DNA from: Larix kaempferi
Taxonomy: Eukaryota > Streptophyta > Pinopsida > Pinales > Pinaceae
Reading direction: 5' to 3'
NCBI GenBank assembly: GCA_027924585.1
Contig: BSBM01000426.1
Location: 2,094,001 to 2,158,000 of the forward strand
DNA length: 64,000 nucleotides
Shown here piece after piece: positions 10,483-22,011 of this stretch (positions are counted from its first letter, which is position 1; every line of letters starts with the position of its first letter). The position numbers and the translations under genes were made by a program. Under the pieces are notes generated by a model. That model saw nothing but the letters and a program-made list of their open reading frames with translations. It made no database searches and was not told the DNA's origin.

Positions 10483-12240
10483 TGCAAAACCCTAGTTTCC
10501 AAAGTGTCTAGGTAGGTTCGGGCTTGGAACACTAGCCATACCCGCCCGGTGGATGATTTTCCAAAGTTGACCCCCGTGTGCAAAAATTGCACACTCCCAC
10601 ACTGAGCAAAACCCTAGTTTCCAAGATGGACCTGCAAGGTGACACATGGGCCACCGAGTAGGAGGGGAGGGGCACCCCTGGCACTAGCCTGGTGTGTTGA
10701 ATCCAACGGAGTCGATGGTTCGTCGATTCGAGCCACAGTCTTCATTCTATGGCTCGTCCCGTCTCACTGCCAGAAGGCCTTCATGGACACCTACTGGATA
10801 CCTACCGGGGGCATAGAACTCCAACCATGCAACAAAACCAAGTTCTAGGGAGTCCTACAAGTCTGTCTAGACAGGTTCGGGCTAGGAACACTAGCCATAC
10901 TTGCCCGGTGGATGATTTTCCAAAGTTGACCCCCGTGTGCAAAAATTGCACACTCCCACACTGAGCAAAACCCTAGTTTACGAAATGAATGTACAATGAA
11001 GCCACTGGGCCATGGGGAGATGAGGGAGAGGGCCCCCTAGAGGTAATCGCACGCTAGGAGACCAACGGAGTCGACGGTTCGTTGGTCCGACGTCTGGTTT
11101 CCGAGTTATGTCGAGTTGCAAGTCGCATGAAAATGTCGTTCAGGGACACTTGGTGAATTTCCGTCCGGGAGCCAAAAAGCAAACGGAGTAGGAAGATTGT
11201 GTGCCATTGGCTCCTGCAAGTGTGTGTGGGCAATGCTGACATGGGAACACTGCCAACACTGGCTCGGGGGAGGTTTTTGCAGAGTTGACCCACCAATGCG
11301 AGATTGTATGCAATTAAACTGAGCAAAACCCTAGTTTACGAAATGAATGCACAATGAAGCCACTGGGCCATGGGGAGACGAGGGAGAGGGCCCCCGAGAG
11401 GTAATCACACGCTAGGAGACCAACAGAGTCGACGGTTCGTCAGTCCGACGTCCGATTTTCGAGTTATGTCGAGTTGCAAGTCGCATGAAAATGTCGTTCA
11501 GGGACACTTGGTGAATTTCCGTCCGGGAGCCAAAAAGCAAATGGAGCAGGAAGATTGTGTGCCGTTGGCTCCTGCAAGTGTGTGTGGGCAATGCCAACGT
11601 GGGAACACTACCAACACTGGCTCGGGGGAGGTTTTTGCAGAGTTGACCCACCAATGCGAGATTGCATGCAATTAAACTGAGCAAAACCCTAGTTTACGAA
11701 ATGAATGCACAATGAAGCCACTGGGCCATGGGGAGACGAGGGAGAGGGCCCCCTAAAGGTAATCGCATGCCAGGAGACCAACGGAGTCGACGGTTCGTCG
11801 GTCCGACGTCCGGTTTTCGAGTTATGTCGAGTTGCAAGTCGCATGAAAATGTCGTTCAGGGACACTTGGTGAATTTCCGTCCGGGAGCCAAAAAGCAAAC
11901 GGAGCAGGAAGATTGCATGCCGTTGGCTCCTGCAAGTGTGTGTGGGCAATGCCGACATGGGAACACTGCCAACACTGGTTCGGGGGAGGTTTTTGCAGAG
12001 TTGACCCACCAATGCGAGATTGCATGCAATTAAACTGAGCAAAACCCTAGTTTACGAAATGAATGCACAATGAAGCCACTGGGCCATGGGGAGACGAGGG
12101 AGAGGGCCCCCTAGAGGTAATCGCACGCCAGGAGACCAATGGATTCGACGGTTCGTCGGTCTGATGTCCGGTTTTCGAGTTATGTCGAGTTGCAAGTCGC
12201 ATGAAAATGTCATTCAGGGACACTTGGTGAATTTCTGCCC
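10483..12240. repeat. 358-bp satellite array
   Basis: The word CTGAGCAAAACCCTAGTTT recurs at 10,602, 10,961, 11,319, 11,677 and 12,035, a spacing of 358-359 bp. Three units (10,961-12,034) are nearly identical. The unit at 10,602 is diverged and shares mainly its ends. The last unit breaks off near 12,240, and a partial unit precedes 10,602. The array looks richer in G and C than its surroundings and carries open frames in several phases. Those frames are repeated copies of each other and not genes. Confidence 0.92.
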
Positions 12241-12779
12241 ATTTTATAATTTAAGCCACTTTTAAATATTTGAACTTCCATATTATTTTTGAAAGAGTAG
12301 AATATTTCAAAACTCCTAAAGAGACAAAAACACATGATCAAAACTCCTAAGGCTGCAATTTAGAGTAGTAATAATGGGGGTGATGGAGTTGAATTTGATC
12401 CTATGGAAGATAATGATACTAATATTATTGAGAATAAAGGGATAATAGGTTGATCCATGACACCTTTGTTTGCATGGATGAGGATGCACCTATGTATGAG
12501 ACCTATGATAATATTCATGATGTACATCTTATTGATAAGGCACACAAAGGCCTATACAAGAGATCAAAGATGAGTCACTTTGTCTACTAATTTGATGTTG
12601 ATAAAATTGAAGGTATTGAATGACATTTCAAACAATGGTATGACAAAGATCCTAATGTATACACAATAACTCTAATGATAAATATAAGTTTTTAATATTT
12701 TTTATGATTGTAATAACTACATTGCGATATCCATTATTTAGTACATAAATTGATTTTTTCGTATAGATTGTTAGGTAAT

Positions 12780-13380
12780 ATTTTCCTATAACCATCAAAT
12801 ACTTTACCTTGCACATATTGAGAATTGTGTGCCCTTATGAAAGATACAAGAAAGGAGTATCAAACAATTGATGCATGTCCTAATTATGATCAAATGATAT
12901 ATTATGGACATCATGCAACAAATTTAAAATGCCATGAATGTGGGATCAATAGATATTGAACTAATTAGGTAATATATAAGGTGCCCCATAAGGTTCTTTG
13001 TCATATCCCTATAATTCTAGGTTTTTGATGATTGTTTAGGTTAAAAACAATAGCACATTTTATGGATTATCATGTACAAATATAAGTGAAGATGGTATTA
13101 TATGAGTGGCTACAAATGGTTCTCAATTTACGATCATCAAGGAAATATTACCCATTTTTAAAGAAGAACCTCATAATGTTAGACTTTCATTGGTAGTTGA
13201 TGGCGTCAATCCATTTAAAGAGATTAGATCCATTTATTCAGTTTGGTTATTTTTTGTTATAAACAATAACCTTTCTCCTTATATGTCAATAAAGAGGGAA
13301 CACACAATGTTTGCATTAATTGTTCTAGGAATTTATTTATGGGAATATTTGCACTAACTAGCAATTGCCCTAGAATGTGC
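12780..13380 (+). pseudogene. CACTA (En/Spm) TNP2-like transposase relic
   Basis: TNP2 is the transposase of CACTA elements. Three family signatures appear in order but in different frames. The first is the Cys/His cluster DACPNYDQMIYYGHH followed by CHECG (about 12,868-12,950). The second is a middle segment with IIPRF and HFMDYHV (about 13,000-13,080). The third is RLSLVVDGVNPF with the SVW word (about 13,180-13,250). Stops and frameshifts are numerous, so this is dead. It probably marks a CACTA fragment nested in the 15.5-kb element. The flanks (12,240-12,780) are similarly decayed, with no further motif I can name. Confidence 0.7.
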
Positions 13381-13690
13381 AATGGGTGTGCATGAGTGAG
13401 TTCGTTGAAACCTTGAAAAACATTGTATTGCATTTAGTTTGATTAAATTACACGAGCAAGAACTTAGACATAACTTGTAATGATCATCCAAAATCACAAA
13501 TTTTAATTAGATACCAATTAGTGCATGCATGTAGTGAATTCGTTGAAACCTTTGAATATAATAGTTTGTTCTTTTGACATAGTGCATTCATGAGTAATAG
13601 ATAATCCACACAAATCAACACATTAGATTGACACAAGAACACGTGGAAACCGAAGAACAAATACAAAGTGAAATGTATCATTCATTTATA
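13381..13690. other. AT-rich spacer, no gene seen
   Basis: Contains an imperfect repeat of a GAATTCGTTGAAACCTT-type phrase (about 13,398 and 13,536). No coding or RNA signal. Confidence 0.4.
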
Positions 13691-13704
13691 AGTGAAATGT
13701 CAAT

Positions 13705-13990
13705 GTGCATGTCTCCAAAAGTACATGTATCCAAAAGTACATATATATCCAAAAGTATGAAAAGTGCATGTCTCCAAAAGTACATGTATATCCAAAAGTA
13801 CATGTATCCAATGAAGTCAATGTACATGTCTCCAAAAGTACATGCACAATAAAGTCAATGTACATGTCTCCAAAAGTGAATGTATCGAAAAGTACATATA
13901 TATACAAAAGTATCCAAAAGCACATGTGTCCAAAACTATCCAAAACTATCAAAGCCACATGTACATGTATCCAAATGTACATATATGCCA
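13705..13990. repeat. Minisatellite of CCAAAAGTACATGTA units
   Basis: About a dozen imperfect units built on TCCAAAAGTACATGTA, some joined by ATGTC or AATGAAGTCAATG. It lies just past the 3' end of the accessory gene on the minus strand. Lys/Ser/Met frames here are repeat artefacts. Confidence 0.85.
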
Positions 13991-13999
13991 TAAGACACA

Positions 14000-16136
14000 T
14001 CAAAACTCAAGCTTCCTCTTGTTCTTTCCCGACGTTGATCCTCTAGGCACATCTCTAGGATCAATGTGCGTCTCTGGATCCTGCAAATTAAATATCAATT
14101 ATTAAATTCAACTAACTATGTACACTAATACATTAGCTCAACAATTATCAACTGGTGCATGGAAAGTGCATGAAACACTTGGTCACTGAAGGACATCTCA
14201 CCTCAACTGACAAAGGAGATTGCGTTGCTTGTGTAGCAGATGGAGCCGTTGGTTGAACATCCAGGATGGTCGAACCAGGGGGCCAGGAACTGCTCTTGTT
14301 GGTGGTGGCTACAATGAAAAAATGTTGAAATAGTTAGAAATGCATGAATAAACAATAGACAACAATAATAAACTATGTAAAGATAATGTTGAAATAGTTA
14401 CATACCTATGTGTGATCAGTTGCCATTGCAGATGCAGCACTAACTACTGCATCAACCATCGATGTGAGGTTTTCAGTAGACAACTCGGGTTCCTAATGCA
14501 GTAAACATGCAATTCAAACATTAACAAAAACGATTTATGCACTATATTTCAAGTTAAACAACGAATATCATCAAAGGATATACATTACCATGGTGTGAGT
14601 AAGCCCATGGTCGTGGGCAGCTGGAGTCTTTCTAGGAGTATAACACCTCACATACACATGACCCTTGTTCACGAATGGCCTGGAGGGAGATACAAATCCA
14701 GGCAATGGTCCAGATGTCTCGGATGGTGCCTACAGTCAGCAAGTGTTCATATAGTTAGACATGCATGATTCAACAAACAAACATGTATTTAAAAAATGTC
14801 ATTTTTAATTGTTTACCTGGAGCCCAGATGTTTCATGGGACGGTATGACCATGGGTGCTACCTCCACATTACCTTGCCCCAGTGAAGGATCTGCCATCTG
14901 CAAGTTTAATAATTGTAAATATTAGACCATAGATAGCATTAATGAACTAAAATGTAAAGTATGTGGAAATTAACAAATTAACAAGTATTAAAAAACTGAA
15001 ATTTTAAAATGTTTACCTCGGTGTGAGATACGACAATAGGTGCTATATAAGATGGGCCTACCAAATGGATAGCATCATGCCCCCCTGTAGAGTCTGGAAC
15101 ATCCGGCTCTGGGGCGTCGCTGCCGGCATAAAGCATCAACTGCAAGTTCACAAAATTAATATATTAGCTCAAACTATATATATGTGTACAAAGACGAAAA
15201 TAAATTAAGAATTTATTACAATTAACCATCAACATACCTCTCTCAAAAACCCACTCAAGGCAAAATCTGAGGCAAGACCATAGCAGGGACGACCACATGA
15301 TGTGCACTCGTGAGGATCAGTACTAGGATGGGGATGTGTCGATGGTCCTGCACTAGTGGATGGTCCTGATGGTCCTGCACTAGTTGATGGTCCTGCATGG
15401 TGATGAGCTGGTGTATGTACCACACCAGGGACAGATGTCCCTTCCTCACCCATATGTTGAACCATAGTGCCATGGCGAACAACCGCTCGTGCCAAACTCA
15501 AAAATGCATCCCATGTCTGTGGAATAATACAATGTGTAGGTGGGACATCTGGCCCAGGCAACTGCCTGTGAGGTGCAGGGATAGGACGATCCTGGTCTTG
15601 AAGCCTGGCATTGGGTCGGTTTTGGGGCATCCCCCCACCGATCCCCTGAAACTGTAAGATGTTAAAATAGTTAACGTGTTTATGCAACACGAACTCTGCG
15701 TACATCTTTCGAAGGAAATGTAAGGGAATTTCCCTATTGTTGTGTGGTGGCATATCAAAAACCATGTACCATCTGTCCATCCAGTTATCAACAAATGGTT
15801 GAAATGTGCACCACTCAATGGAGATATGTAGCCTATTTGCATTTGGGATTTTCCCCGTCCGAGGGTCCCTAAACAATGCAAATATGAGCTCTTTGGATAT
15901 TTTCAACTTTTTTATTGCATTGTAGTCTAGCCCATCAGCATATTGTTGTCTTTTTCTTTCTCTATATGATGCAATATCATATAGTACATTGGTAGATTGT
16001 GAAATGGTGTCAACAATTGCATCCAAGGTTGATGCAAGCGAACGACAAATCCTGTCACCACCACTAAAAGCTGCACTTATGCCCCTCAAGTGGGAAAGCT
16101 CAATCAATATCTCGGCATTGGTGTCCATAGCCGCAA
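14000..16136 (-). CDS. Accessory gene of the TIR element, about seven exons
   Basis: A second, oppositely transcribed gene of the transposon. The long exon 15,238-16,136 starts MDTNAEILIELSHLRG at 16,128 and contains a Trp-rich region (DNWMDRWYMVFD), then a Ser/Pro/His-rich tail with CTSCGRPCYG. Smaller exons fit GT-AG rules at 15,017-15,139, 14,817-14,897, 14,589-14,729, 14,406-14,492, 14,202-14,308 and 14,000-14,080. The first five listed exons, down to 14,406, stay in phase 0 and are Ser/Thr/Pro-rich. The 14,406 exon ends in TAG, and the next exon fits only after a shift of two bases. The last exon ends with basic KNKRK. An acceptor at 16,137 suggests another 5' exon. I do not recognise the family. 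A DNA-binding partner of the transposase is a guess from context. Confidence 0.55.
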
Positions 16137-16139
16137 CTG

Positions 16140-17269
16140 CAATAAAGACATTAATACGAAAATCATTAGAAACATATACATGGTATATAATGACGTCTCT
16201 TCAAAATTGAAAATGTATTAAATCAAACTCAAGTAAGCAATTTAATGGCATTCACTTACATACATTTAAAACTTAAAATTAAACATTTGACAATTAAAAA
16301 GTAAGTTAGTCAGATTGGCAGAGAGGAGGAGGAGGAGGAGGAGGAGGATCAGGGCAGTGATGATTTTGCATCTATGTGTCTCAATGTCTCATTGTGATTT
16401 GTGATTGTGAATGACAAATGTGTTGTGATTTGTGAATGATCTAATTTCTATTAAATATTTAATATTTGTAATTGTAAATGTAATTTCTATTGAATATTTG
16501 TAATTGTAAATGTTAAATTTTATTGGATCTATATGTCTATATTTTTAAATTTTAATATATTTTAAAAATATATTAATTTCGGGGGTCACCGTGTCCTACG
16601 TGTCCTAATTCCGGGGGTCACCGTGTCTAGTGGGGAGTGGGGACACTCGTGTCCCGTGTCCTCGTGTCGGGTGACTTAGATGGATACATTGTAGAAAGGG
16701 GGGAGTTCTATTTTGTTCAATTTTTGGTTGGATTATGAATTTTTGAGTTTTTGAAAAGGGATTCATTTTAATTATTCACTCATCTTGGTTGAGGGAGATG
16801 TGAATTTAATTAGAGATTGGGTTATTCCCAATTTTATCAATATTACAAAACTAGGTTTTTTTAAACAATAAAAAAATAGTAATTTAGGTTAAGAAATGAC
16901 AAAAAAATGGTATGGGTGAATGAATTACCTGATTAGATGACAATCCACCGGTGAATTTGTCTCCCCTCCAGCTAAATCGAGCAACACCGATACTTGAGTG
17001 GGCCACAAACCGTCCTCGTCCAGGGTCTATTTCGTGTTTCTGATGCGTGAGTGCCGCGGGTGGTCGGGAATCGTCGGGACTGTGTATTTAAATTTATTTT
17101 AGATTTCAATAACGCGTACGCATTTTGTGTACGTGTTTTGTAGTTATATAACGCGTACACGTTATGGTTACCTATCCTACATGTCCAATGACATGTTCGG
17201 CTCGGGTCTTCCCATGGCAGGTGCTAAATATCAGAAACGCATTATGTTTTATGTATCAGGAACAAGTTT
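16140..17269. other. Right subterminal region
   Basis: AT-rich. It holds a (GAG)n run at 16,323-16,348, a doubled phrase GGGGGTCACCGTGTC (about 16,579 and 16,613), and palindromic ACGCGTAC motifs at 17,110-17,166 that mirror those at 2,685-2,815. Sequence next to the accessory gene may hold its first exon or promoter, but I cannot define them. Confidence 0.45.
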
Positions 17270-17319
17270 TGAAAAAGTAGCATTGCATCTAAAGTGACCC
17301 TCATCTTCTTGCACACACC
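17268..17319 (-). repeat. Right terminal inverted repeat
   Basis: The reverse complement of the left end: CTTTTTC, then ATTGCATCT, AAAGTGACCCTCAT and CTTGCAC. It lacks the 7-base stretch present on the left. The next base enters the second LTR copy at its 46th base. Confidence 0.7.
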
Positions 17320-17715
17320 CAGCCGTGTCCGTAACCCAGGTTTGGTTATGATTTCGGCACGATCCCAAGGGGTCCAGGGGGGTTTTCGGGCCCACCTTCA
17401 CTCAGTCCCTCTCTATCTCTCTCTATCTCACTCTTTTCCCATCCCTTCCCCTCTCTTTCTCTCTTCCCATCCCTTTCACACTCCCACTCTCTCTCCCTCC
17501 TTCATTCAGTCCCTCCCTCTCTCTCTCTCTCTCTGCCCATCCCTTCCACACTCCCTCTCCCTCCCTCCTTAACCCAATCACTCTCTTCCACAACCCTTCC
17601 CTTTCTCGCCGCTCCCCTTCATTCACTCCCCCTCTCTCTCACTCACGCCCCTCCTCTCTCTCTCTCCCCTTTCCTCTCTCTCTCACACACTCTTTACCTA
17701 TCCCTTCCACTCTCT

Positions 17716-17750
<35 letters not shown>

Positions 17751-17812
17751 CACCCCTTCCACACTCCCTCTTTCTCTCCCTCCTTCACTCAGTCCCTCTC
17801 TCTCTATTCACT

Positions 17813-17861
<49 letters not shown>

Positions 17862-18213
17862 GCCCATGGTTTTGGGTAACCCATGGTATTTTCCCATTGT
17901 ATTTCCTTTATAAAAGAAAGATATTGTAAAACGGCTAGGGTTGATGTATTAGGTATTATGCATTGTAAAGATCTCCGAGATCAGAAGAGAGACTGTGAGA
18001 GAGTGTGAAGAGGAAGTGCAACGGTTGTGCTGCAGGTTGTATCCCTTCACTTTGCTGGACGGAATAATAATAAGGACTTGCAACTTCAGTGTGGACGTAG
18101 CCAAAGTTGGGTGAACCACGATATATCTGTGTCTCTCTTATAATGTTTATACAGTGTGATTACATTTGCATTTCTGTTTATTGTTATTGCTCTGCGATCC
18201 TATTTTTCTAATA
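17320..18213 (+). mobile_element. LTR2: second copy of the solo LTR, first 45 bp missing
   Basis: It aligns throughout with 848-1,741 of LTR1, including the CT minisatellite, the TATA-like box and the end (CTAATA against CTAACA). It is followed by GGTGT, a one-base variant of the GGTAT target duplication, and then by flank that matches copy 2 from 58,419. It belongs to the ~0.92-kb direct duplication and is not the 3' LTR of a retrotransposon, because LTR1 is already followed by target DNA. Confidence 0.85.
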
Positions 18214-18218
18214 GGTGT

Positions 18219-21140
18219 GTACTAGTCTATGGAGGTGTACATGTATACCATGCCCCTTTTGTTTTCAAACCTATGACCTCCAAGGAAGAAATGCATGTTC
18301 CTAATAGTTAAGTCCACTTAGTTTCATCATCCCCGTGTAATGTTAAATGTTAATTTGTGAATGCTCAATACAAAGACGACGGGTGGAAAGTGCTAGATTG
18401 AATCCATGTAACAACATATCCCTATCGCACTATAGCCTTATGATTACAAAAGGTTACATTCAAAGAACTCCCATTTCTATTGTTCCAAACCTTCAATCAT
18501 CACCATGATAATGTGTCACGAGGTCAACAAATGCCTAAGGGAGATAATACGAAAAAAACATAAACTTGTACCATGAACCAAATTTCATATGCAATCTATG
18601 ACTAAGTTTCCCAAGTCCAGTGCTATGTGACCATTACAAAACAAATATCGAGGCAAATTTTCAATTGAAGTATAGAACATTGGTTTATCCATCATTCATG
18701 CCCATCCATGTCCAAATATTTCATGGGTCTTTGTGTAGTGAATGCTTAGGTATATGGACTCAATCCTAGTGTTGCCTAGAAATATGTTCTCCATATTTGA
18801 TTGGGACTTGATCTTGTTGTTCCCTTTATCTTCTTCATAGGGAGGATAATCTAGGATAAGAAGGCTGAATCATAGATGTGTTATATTGTCCTCCAATTCT
18901 TTGGTAGGCACCTTACATGCCATCTCTTTCAAATCCTCTTTGTTTAACTCTTCACAACTATGTTGATTTATGAATGCAACTCTTAAAGTCTTTTTGAATA
19001 CATAAATAAACTTTTAAAGAAAACGAAGTGATTTCTTACCTTTTTTAAGGTATGGTGAAAGAAATCTCATTGGATATTATTAATCACCATATTTGATAAG
19101 AGAAATTCTTTATATTAGTGTTGTCTTACAAGGATTAGAAAATATTATTTAGAAAAAAAAACTAATTTTTAATTAATTAGTTTTTTGGTTAAAATAAATA
19201 CTTTAGAATTAAAATTAAAATAAATTGAATATATTTAATATTATTGATTTATAAATTATATATATATATATGGACTTGGTTGGGAGGAAGGTTACTTAGA
19301 ATGATTGGAATTTGATGAGTTCTCATCAGAAAGGGGATCACTTAAATTTTGCCTGATCTATAATCTAATCTGCATTATTATGTAATATTTTGTTATTTTT
19401 GGTTTATAGTCTCCACCAGAAAAGAGTCTCTGAAGAGTATTTTTTTAGATATGGTTATATCGCATAGATGTCTTGAGTATGTATAAGCCCATATATTTAA
19501 GAGCTGGTTGGATGAGTTTTTGTAATTTTTGATTTATAGTTGAATATCAAGAATACTGCTTTTTTTCTTGCTATATATATATATGAGTATACATTTTTTT
19601 TCTCAATATATATATAAGAGTATACATTTTTAATTACTTTTTAAATTAATAAAAAAATTGTTAAAAAATTATACCCTATTGTTAAAATTGTTAATTTTAA
19701 TCTATTGTATAAACTTCTGGATTAGCAGTATTAAATTTGACAGTCCACCGAAAACTCGGCTCACTGTAAAAACTTAAAACTTGGCTGACTATGAAACTTG
19801 AACACAGTAAATTCAGAAGTTTGGTGTGGAGTGTTTATTGAAAGAGTTTCGAACTTTTAAGTTTACACAATATGTCCAATTGTGGAAATCTACATTCTAA
19901 AATTTTAAGGAAGGAAAAAGTTTGTTATGTTTTATATTTCTACCATGAATCCACGAATCAGCTGTCTTTGTCTTCTATGTGTCTTTTTTTCAGCGGTTAG
20001 GGCGAGTTGGGCGCGGGTACGCAGCATCACGCCCTCCCGACTGATATCGTAGATTTTTCATCCATAATGACTGCAGAGGAACTCGGGAAAGGGGAAGATT
20101 TCATGGATTAGATATGTTGACCTAATCCTCAAGAAAATGATCATTATTAAAAGAAAAAACAAACCCACCAAAATTCAGCCTTGTCAACATACAAAAGGGA
20201 GTCCCACCATTAGTTTGTTTGCTTTTAAAAAGTAGTCGAATTTGTTAGCCGTTAACAAAGAATCTAAATATTTTGTTAGGTTAGGCACTAATTTTTTTCT
20301 GTTGTTCTCTCTATTTTTCAAATATTTGTGGGTGATAGCATATTCCACCATTGCTAGCTGGCCTTATTCATTAGAAGGATAACGACAACGTTTTTTTCAA
20401 ATATTTGCAGCTATAGCCAGCCATCATTAGGTGGCTTTATTCATTCGAAGGATAAAGGTATTTAAGTTGGTGGGCATTTACTGATGAAAGTGACCATGCG
20501 GGAACGTGGGAGGACAGGTTAAGATGGATAGCAATAAGCAACGAACAGTGCAGCATTCAATGTTACACTGCCGCTCCAAGAAAACACTCACCGTATTATT
20601 GCTTACCAACTCAGATGAATTCTATATCTTTCAAATTTTCATTGTCAAGGTGGGTGAGTGGCCGTCTTCACCGCAAACACGTTTCCTCTAATTTTTAAAT
20701 GTCATGTGCTTTATCGCGAAAGTTTCGGGTGGTAGAGAGTCAAACCAAAAGGTCAAATAAGCAAATGGGTGACGTAGAGTTAAAAATATTTCGACCATGT
20801 TTACTTTTATGAACCGACTGTTTCTAGAATGTTTACCATCTCTCACGCTTTAATTGAACAAAGAGCATTGGCTTCAATTCCTTGCAAAATACATAGAATG
20901 TAGGGTGATTATGCCAAATCAGACATGTAGGGTTGTCAGCTTTGTCTAACTTCATCCGAAAGGCATGACCAGCAGTTGTTGCATCGTGTCGGAAGGCGTC
21001 GGATTCATGAAGAAGGACAGTTGTTTGATTTTCTGCGGCAACTTGTGTGTTTGGACAGTTGTTTGATTTCGACTGCGAGGTCTGTTTCAAAAAGGATTAT
21101 TTTTCTTCCGAACTTTCCAGGGAATGCGGGCTTTCTTTGT
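18219..21140. other. Segmental duplication copy 1: region upstream of the gene
   Basis: Aligns with 58,419-60,890 with many indels. AT-rich, with (TA)n at about 19,256-19,272. A minus-strand frame at 20,833-21,090 is partly conserved with 60,560-60,820, but the frames diverge after indels, so I treat it as upstream non-coding DNA. No other gene seen. Confidence 0.6.
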
Positions 21141-21142
21141 AT

Positions 21143-21151
21143 CTATATATT
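21143..21151 (+). promoter_or_regulatory. Putative TATA box of the duplicated gene, copy 1
   Basis: CTATATATT lies about 165 bp before the ATG at 21,313. The equivalent in copy 2 is CTATATATGG at 60,891, where about 13 extra bases (CCCCGCCAGCTAC) separate it from the upstream TATC. Conservation of the TATA word and of the following sequence supports a core promoter. Confidence 0.45.
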
Positions 21152-21312
21152 GTAAACAAGTTGTTGGGTGACCATGAGGTGCTGTGTAGTTGAAATTTTT
21201 AATAACCCAATTCTTTGCGTTAACTCTCGAAGAACGATAGCTGATACAAACAAGACTCTCTAATATTGTTGTATCTGTTATACGATTTATTCACAGCATT
21301 TTGTTTGCAGAG

Positions 21313-22011
21313 ATGGCGGTCTCCTCACAAGTTTCTCAGAAAAAACGAGGGCGAGATGAATATTTGAATAGTGGACTGCCTTCGCCAAATGCGAAACGAA
21401 CAAATAGCGGAACGTTGGGGCAATATGACAGTGATCTCATGGCCTTGCTCGACAAGATCGACACTATGGATAATAGAAACATTTATATTCCAGAAGATAC
21501 CCATACTGCTATGAATGGGGCCGAGGACAAGATGAGGCTCAATGGGGTTATAAACTCTCTGGAAGATGAAATTTGGTTGAAGGTGCAAACAGATCATAAT
21601 AACATCGAGTCCAGCGATGAAAGGGGAAGTACTGAACAGATGGCTTCAAATAAGCAACGCGAGTTTACTGCAGACGGGGATTCTGAAGCGACCTCGGTGA
21701 GATTTGATATAGAAGACTTCACGTATTACAACGATGTTTGCGGAGAGCTTGGTTTCTTCGTAGACCATTTTACTCCGTATGAACTTGGAATCCTGCAGAA
21801 CCGTATCGATGGAGATCCAATTCCCGATATTAGGTATTCGAATGCCGTGGATGGTTATGTTGAGACGACGGATTTTTTCTATGGGTCTCTGTGGGAGGAT
21901 GAGCTTTGGCATTTCAATGAATATCCAGTCATTCAAAATGATTTTGCATCGCAGCAGCCTGAAGAATCTGCAGGAAGTAGTGGAGCTGAGTTTCATGATG
22001 TTTGGGTTTAG
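21313..22011 (+). CDS. Small acidic plant protein, probably nuclear (copy 1)
   Basis: Single open frame of 232 codons. ATG at 21,313 is chosen because it is the first in-frame ATG, has the plant-type context GAGATGGCG, and matches copy 2; the preceding TTTGTTTGCAG resembles a splice acceptor, so a 5' UTR intron is possible. The N-terminus is basic (SQKKRGRDEY, then SPNAKR), followed by DSDLMALLDKID, SLEDEI, and an ELGFFVDHFTPYELGI segment, with an acidic Trp/Glu-rich end. The order SP-x-x-KR, LLD, SLEDEI, ELG loosely recalls a family of small plant nuclear proteins whose members carry SP(E/D)xKR, MKSxEEEI and a conserved ELGLPP word. This is a resemblance from memory and not a firm assignment. 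No signal peptide or membrane segment is seen. Confidence 0.75.
   Translation: MAVSSQVSQKKRGRDEYLNSGLPSPNAKRTNSGTLGQYDSDLMALLDKIDTMDNRNIYIPEDTHTAMNGAEDKMRLNGVINSLEDEIWLKVQTDHNNIESSDERGSTEQMASNKQREFTADGDSEATSVRFDIEDFTYYNDVCGELGFFVDHFTPYELGILQNRIDGDPIPDIRYSNAVDGYVETTDFFYGSLWEDELWHFNEYPVIQNDFASQQPEESAGSSGAEFHDVWV

Larger units (their letters stand above)
1770..17319. mobile_element. 15.5-kb TIR DNA transposon with nested insertions
   Basis: The ends are inverted copies. The left has CTAATGAGGGTCACTTT followed by AGATGCAAT, and the right, reverse-complemented, has AAGATGAGGGTCACTTT followed by AGATGCAAT. The left end carries about 7 extra bases (TGGCGCG). Inside are a transposase gene on +, an accessory gene on -, and later acquisitions: GA and CAT arrays, a 358-bp satellite and a CACTA relic. 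Empty-site evidence from 58,419 shows the whole block is an insertion. The superfamily is uncertain. The catalytic motifs resemble eukaryotic DDE transposases of the Sola or similar type, but this is only a suggestion. Confidence 0.7.

Noticed and set aside
11054-12042. Repeated 90-117-residue open frames on both strands
   Set aside because: They recur at exactly 358 bp and are copies of the satellite unit, open on both strands.
10961-14000. CRISPR-like array in the satellite or minisatellite
   Set aside because: Units are contiguous tandem repeats without unique spacers, and the sequence is eukaryotic.
803-18213. Complete 17-kb LTR retrotransposon bounded by LTR1 and LTR2
   Set aside because: LTR1 is followed by its target duplication and target DNA instead of a primer-binding site, LTR2 lacks 45 bp of its start, and TIRs lie just inside both copies.
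20833-21090. Minus-strand gene upstream of the acidic-protein gene
   Set aside because: The matching region in copy 2 (60,560-60,820) shifts frame after indels that would not be tolerated in a coding sequence.
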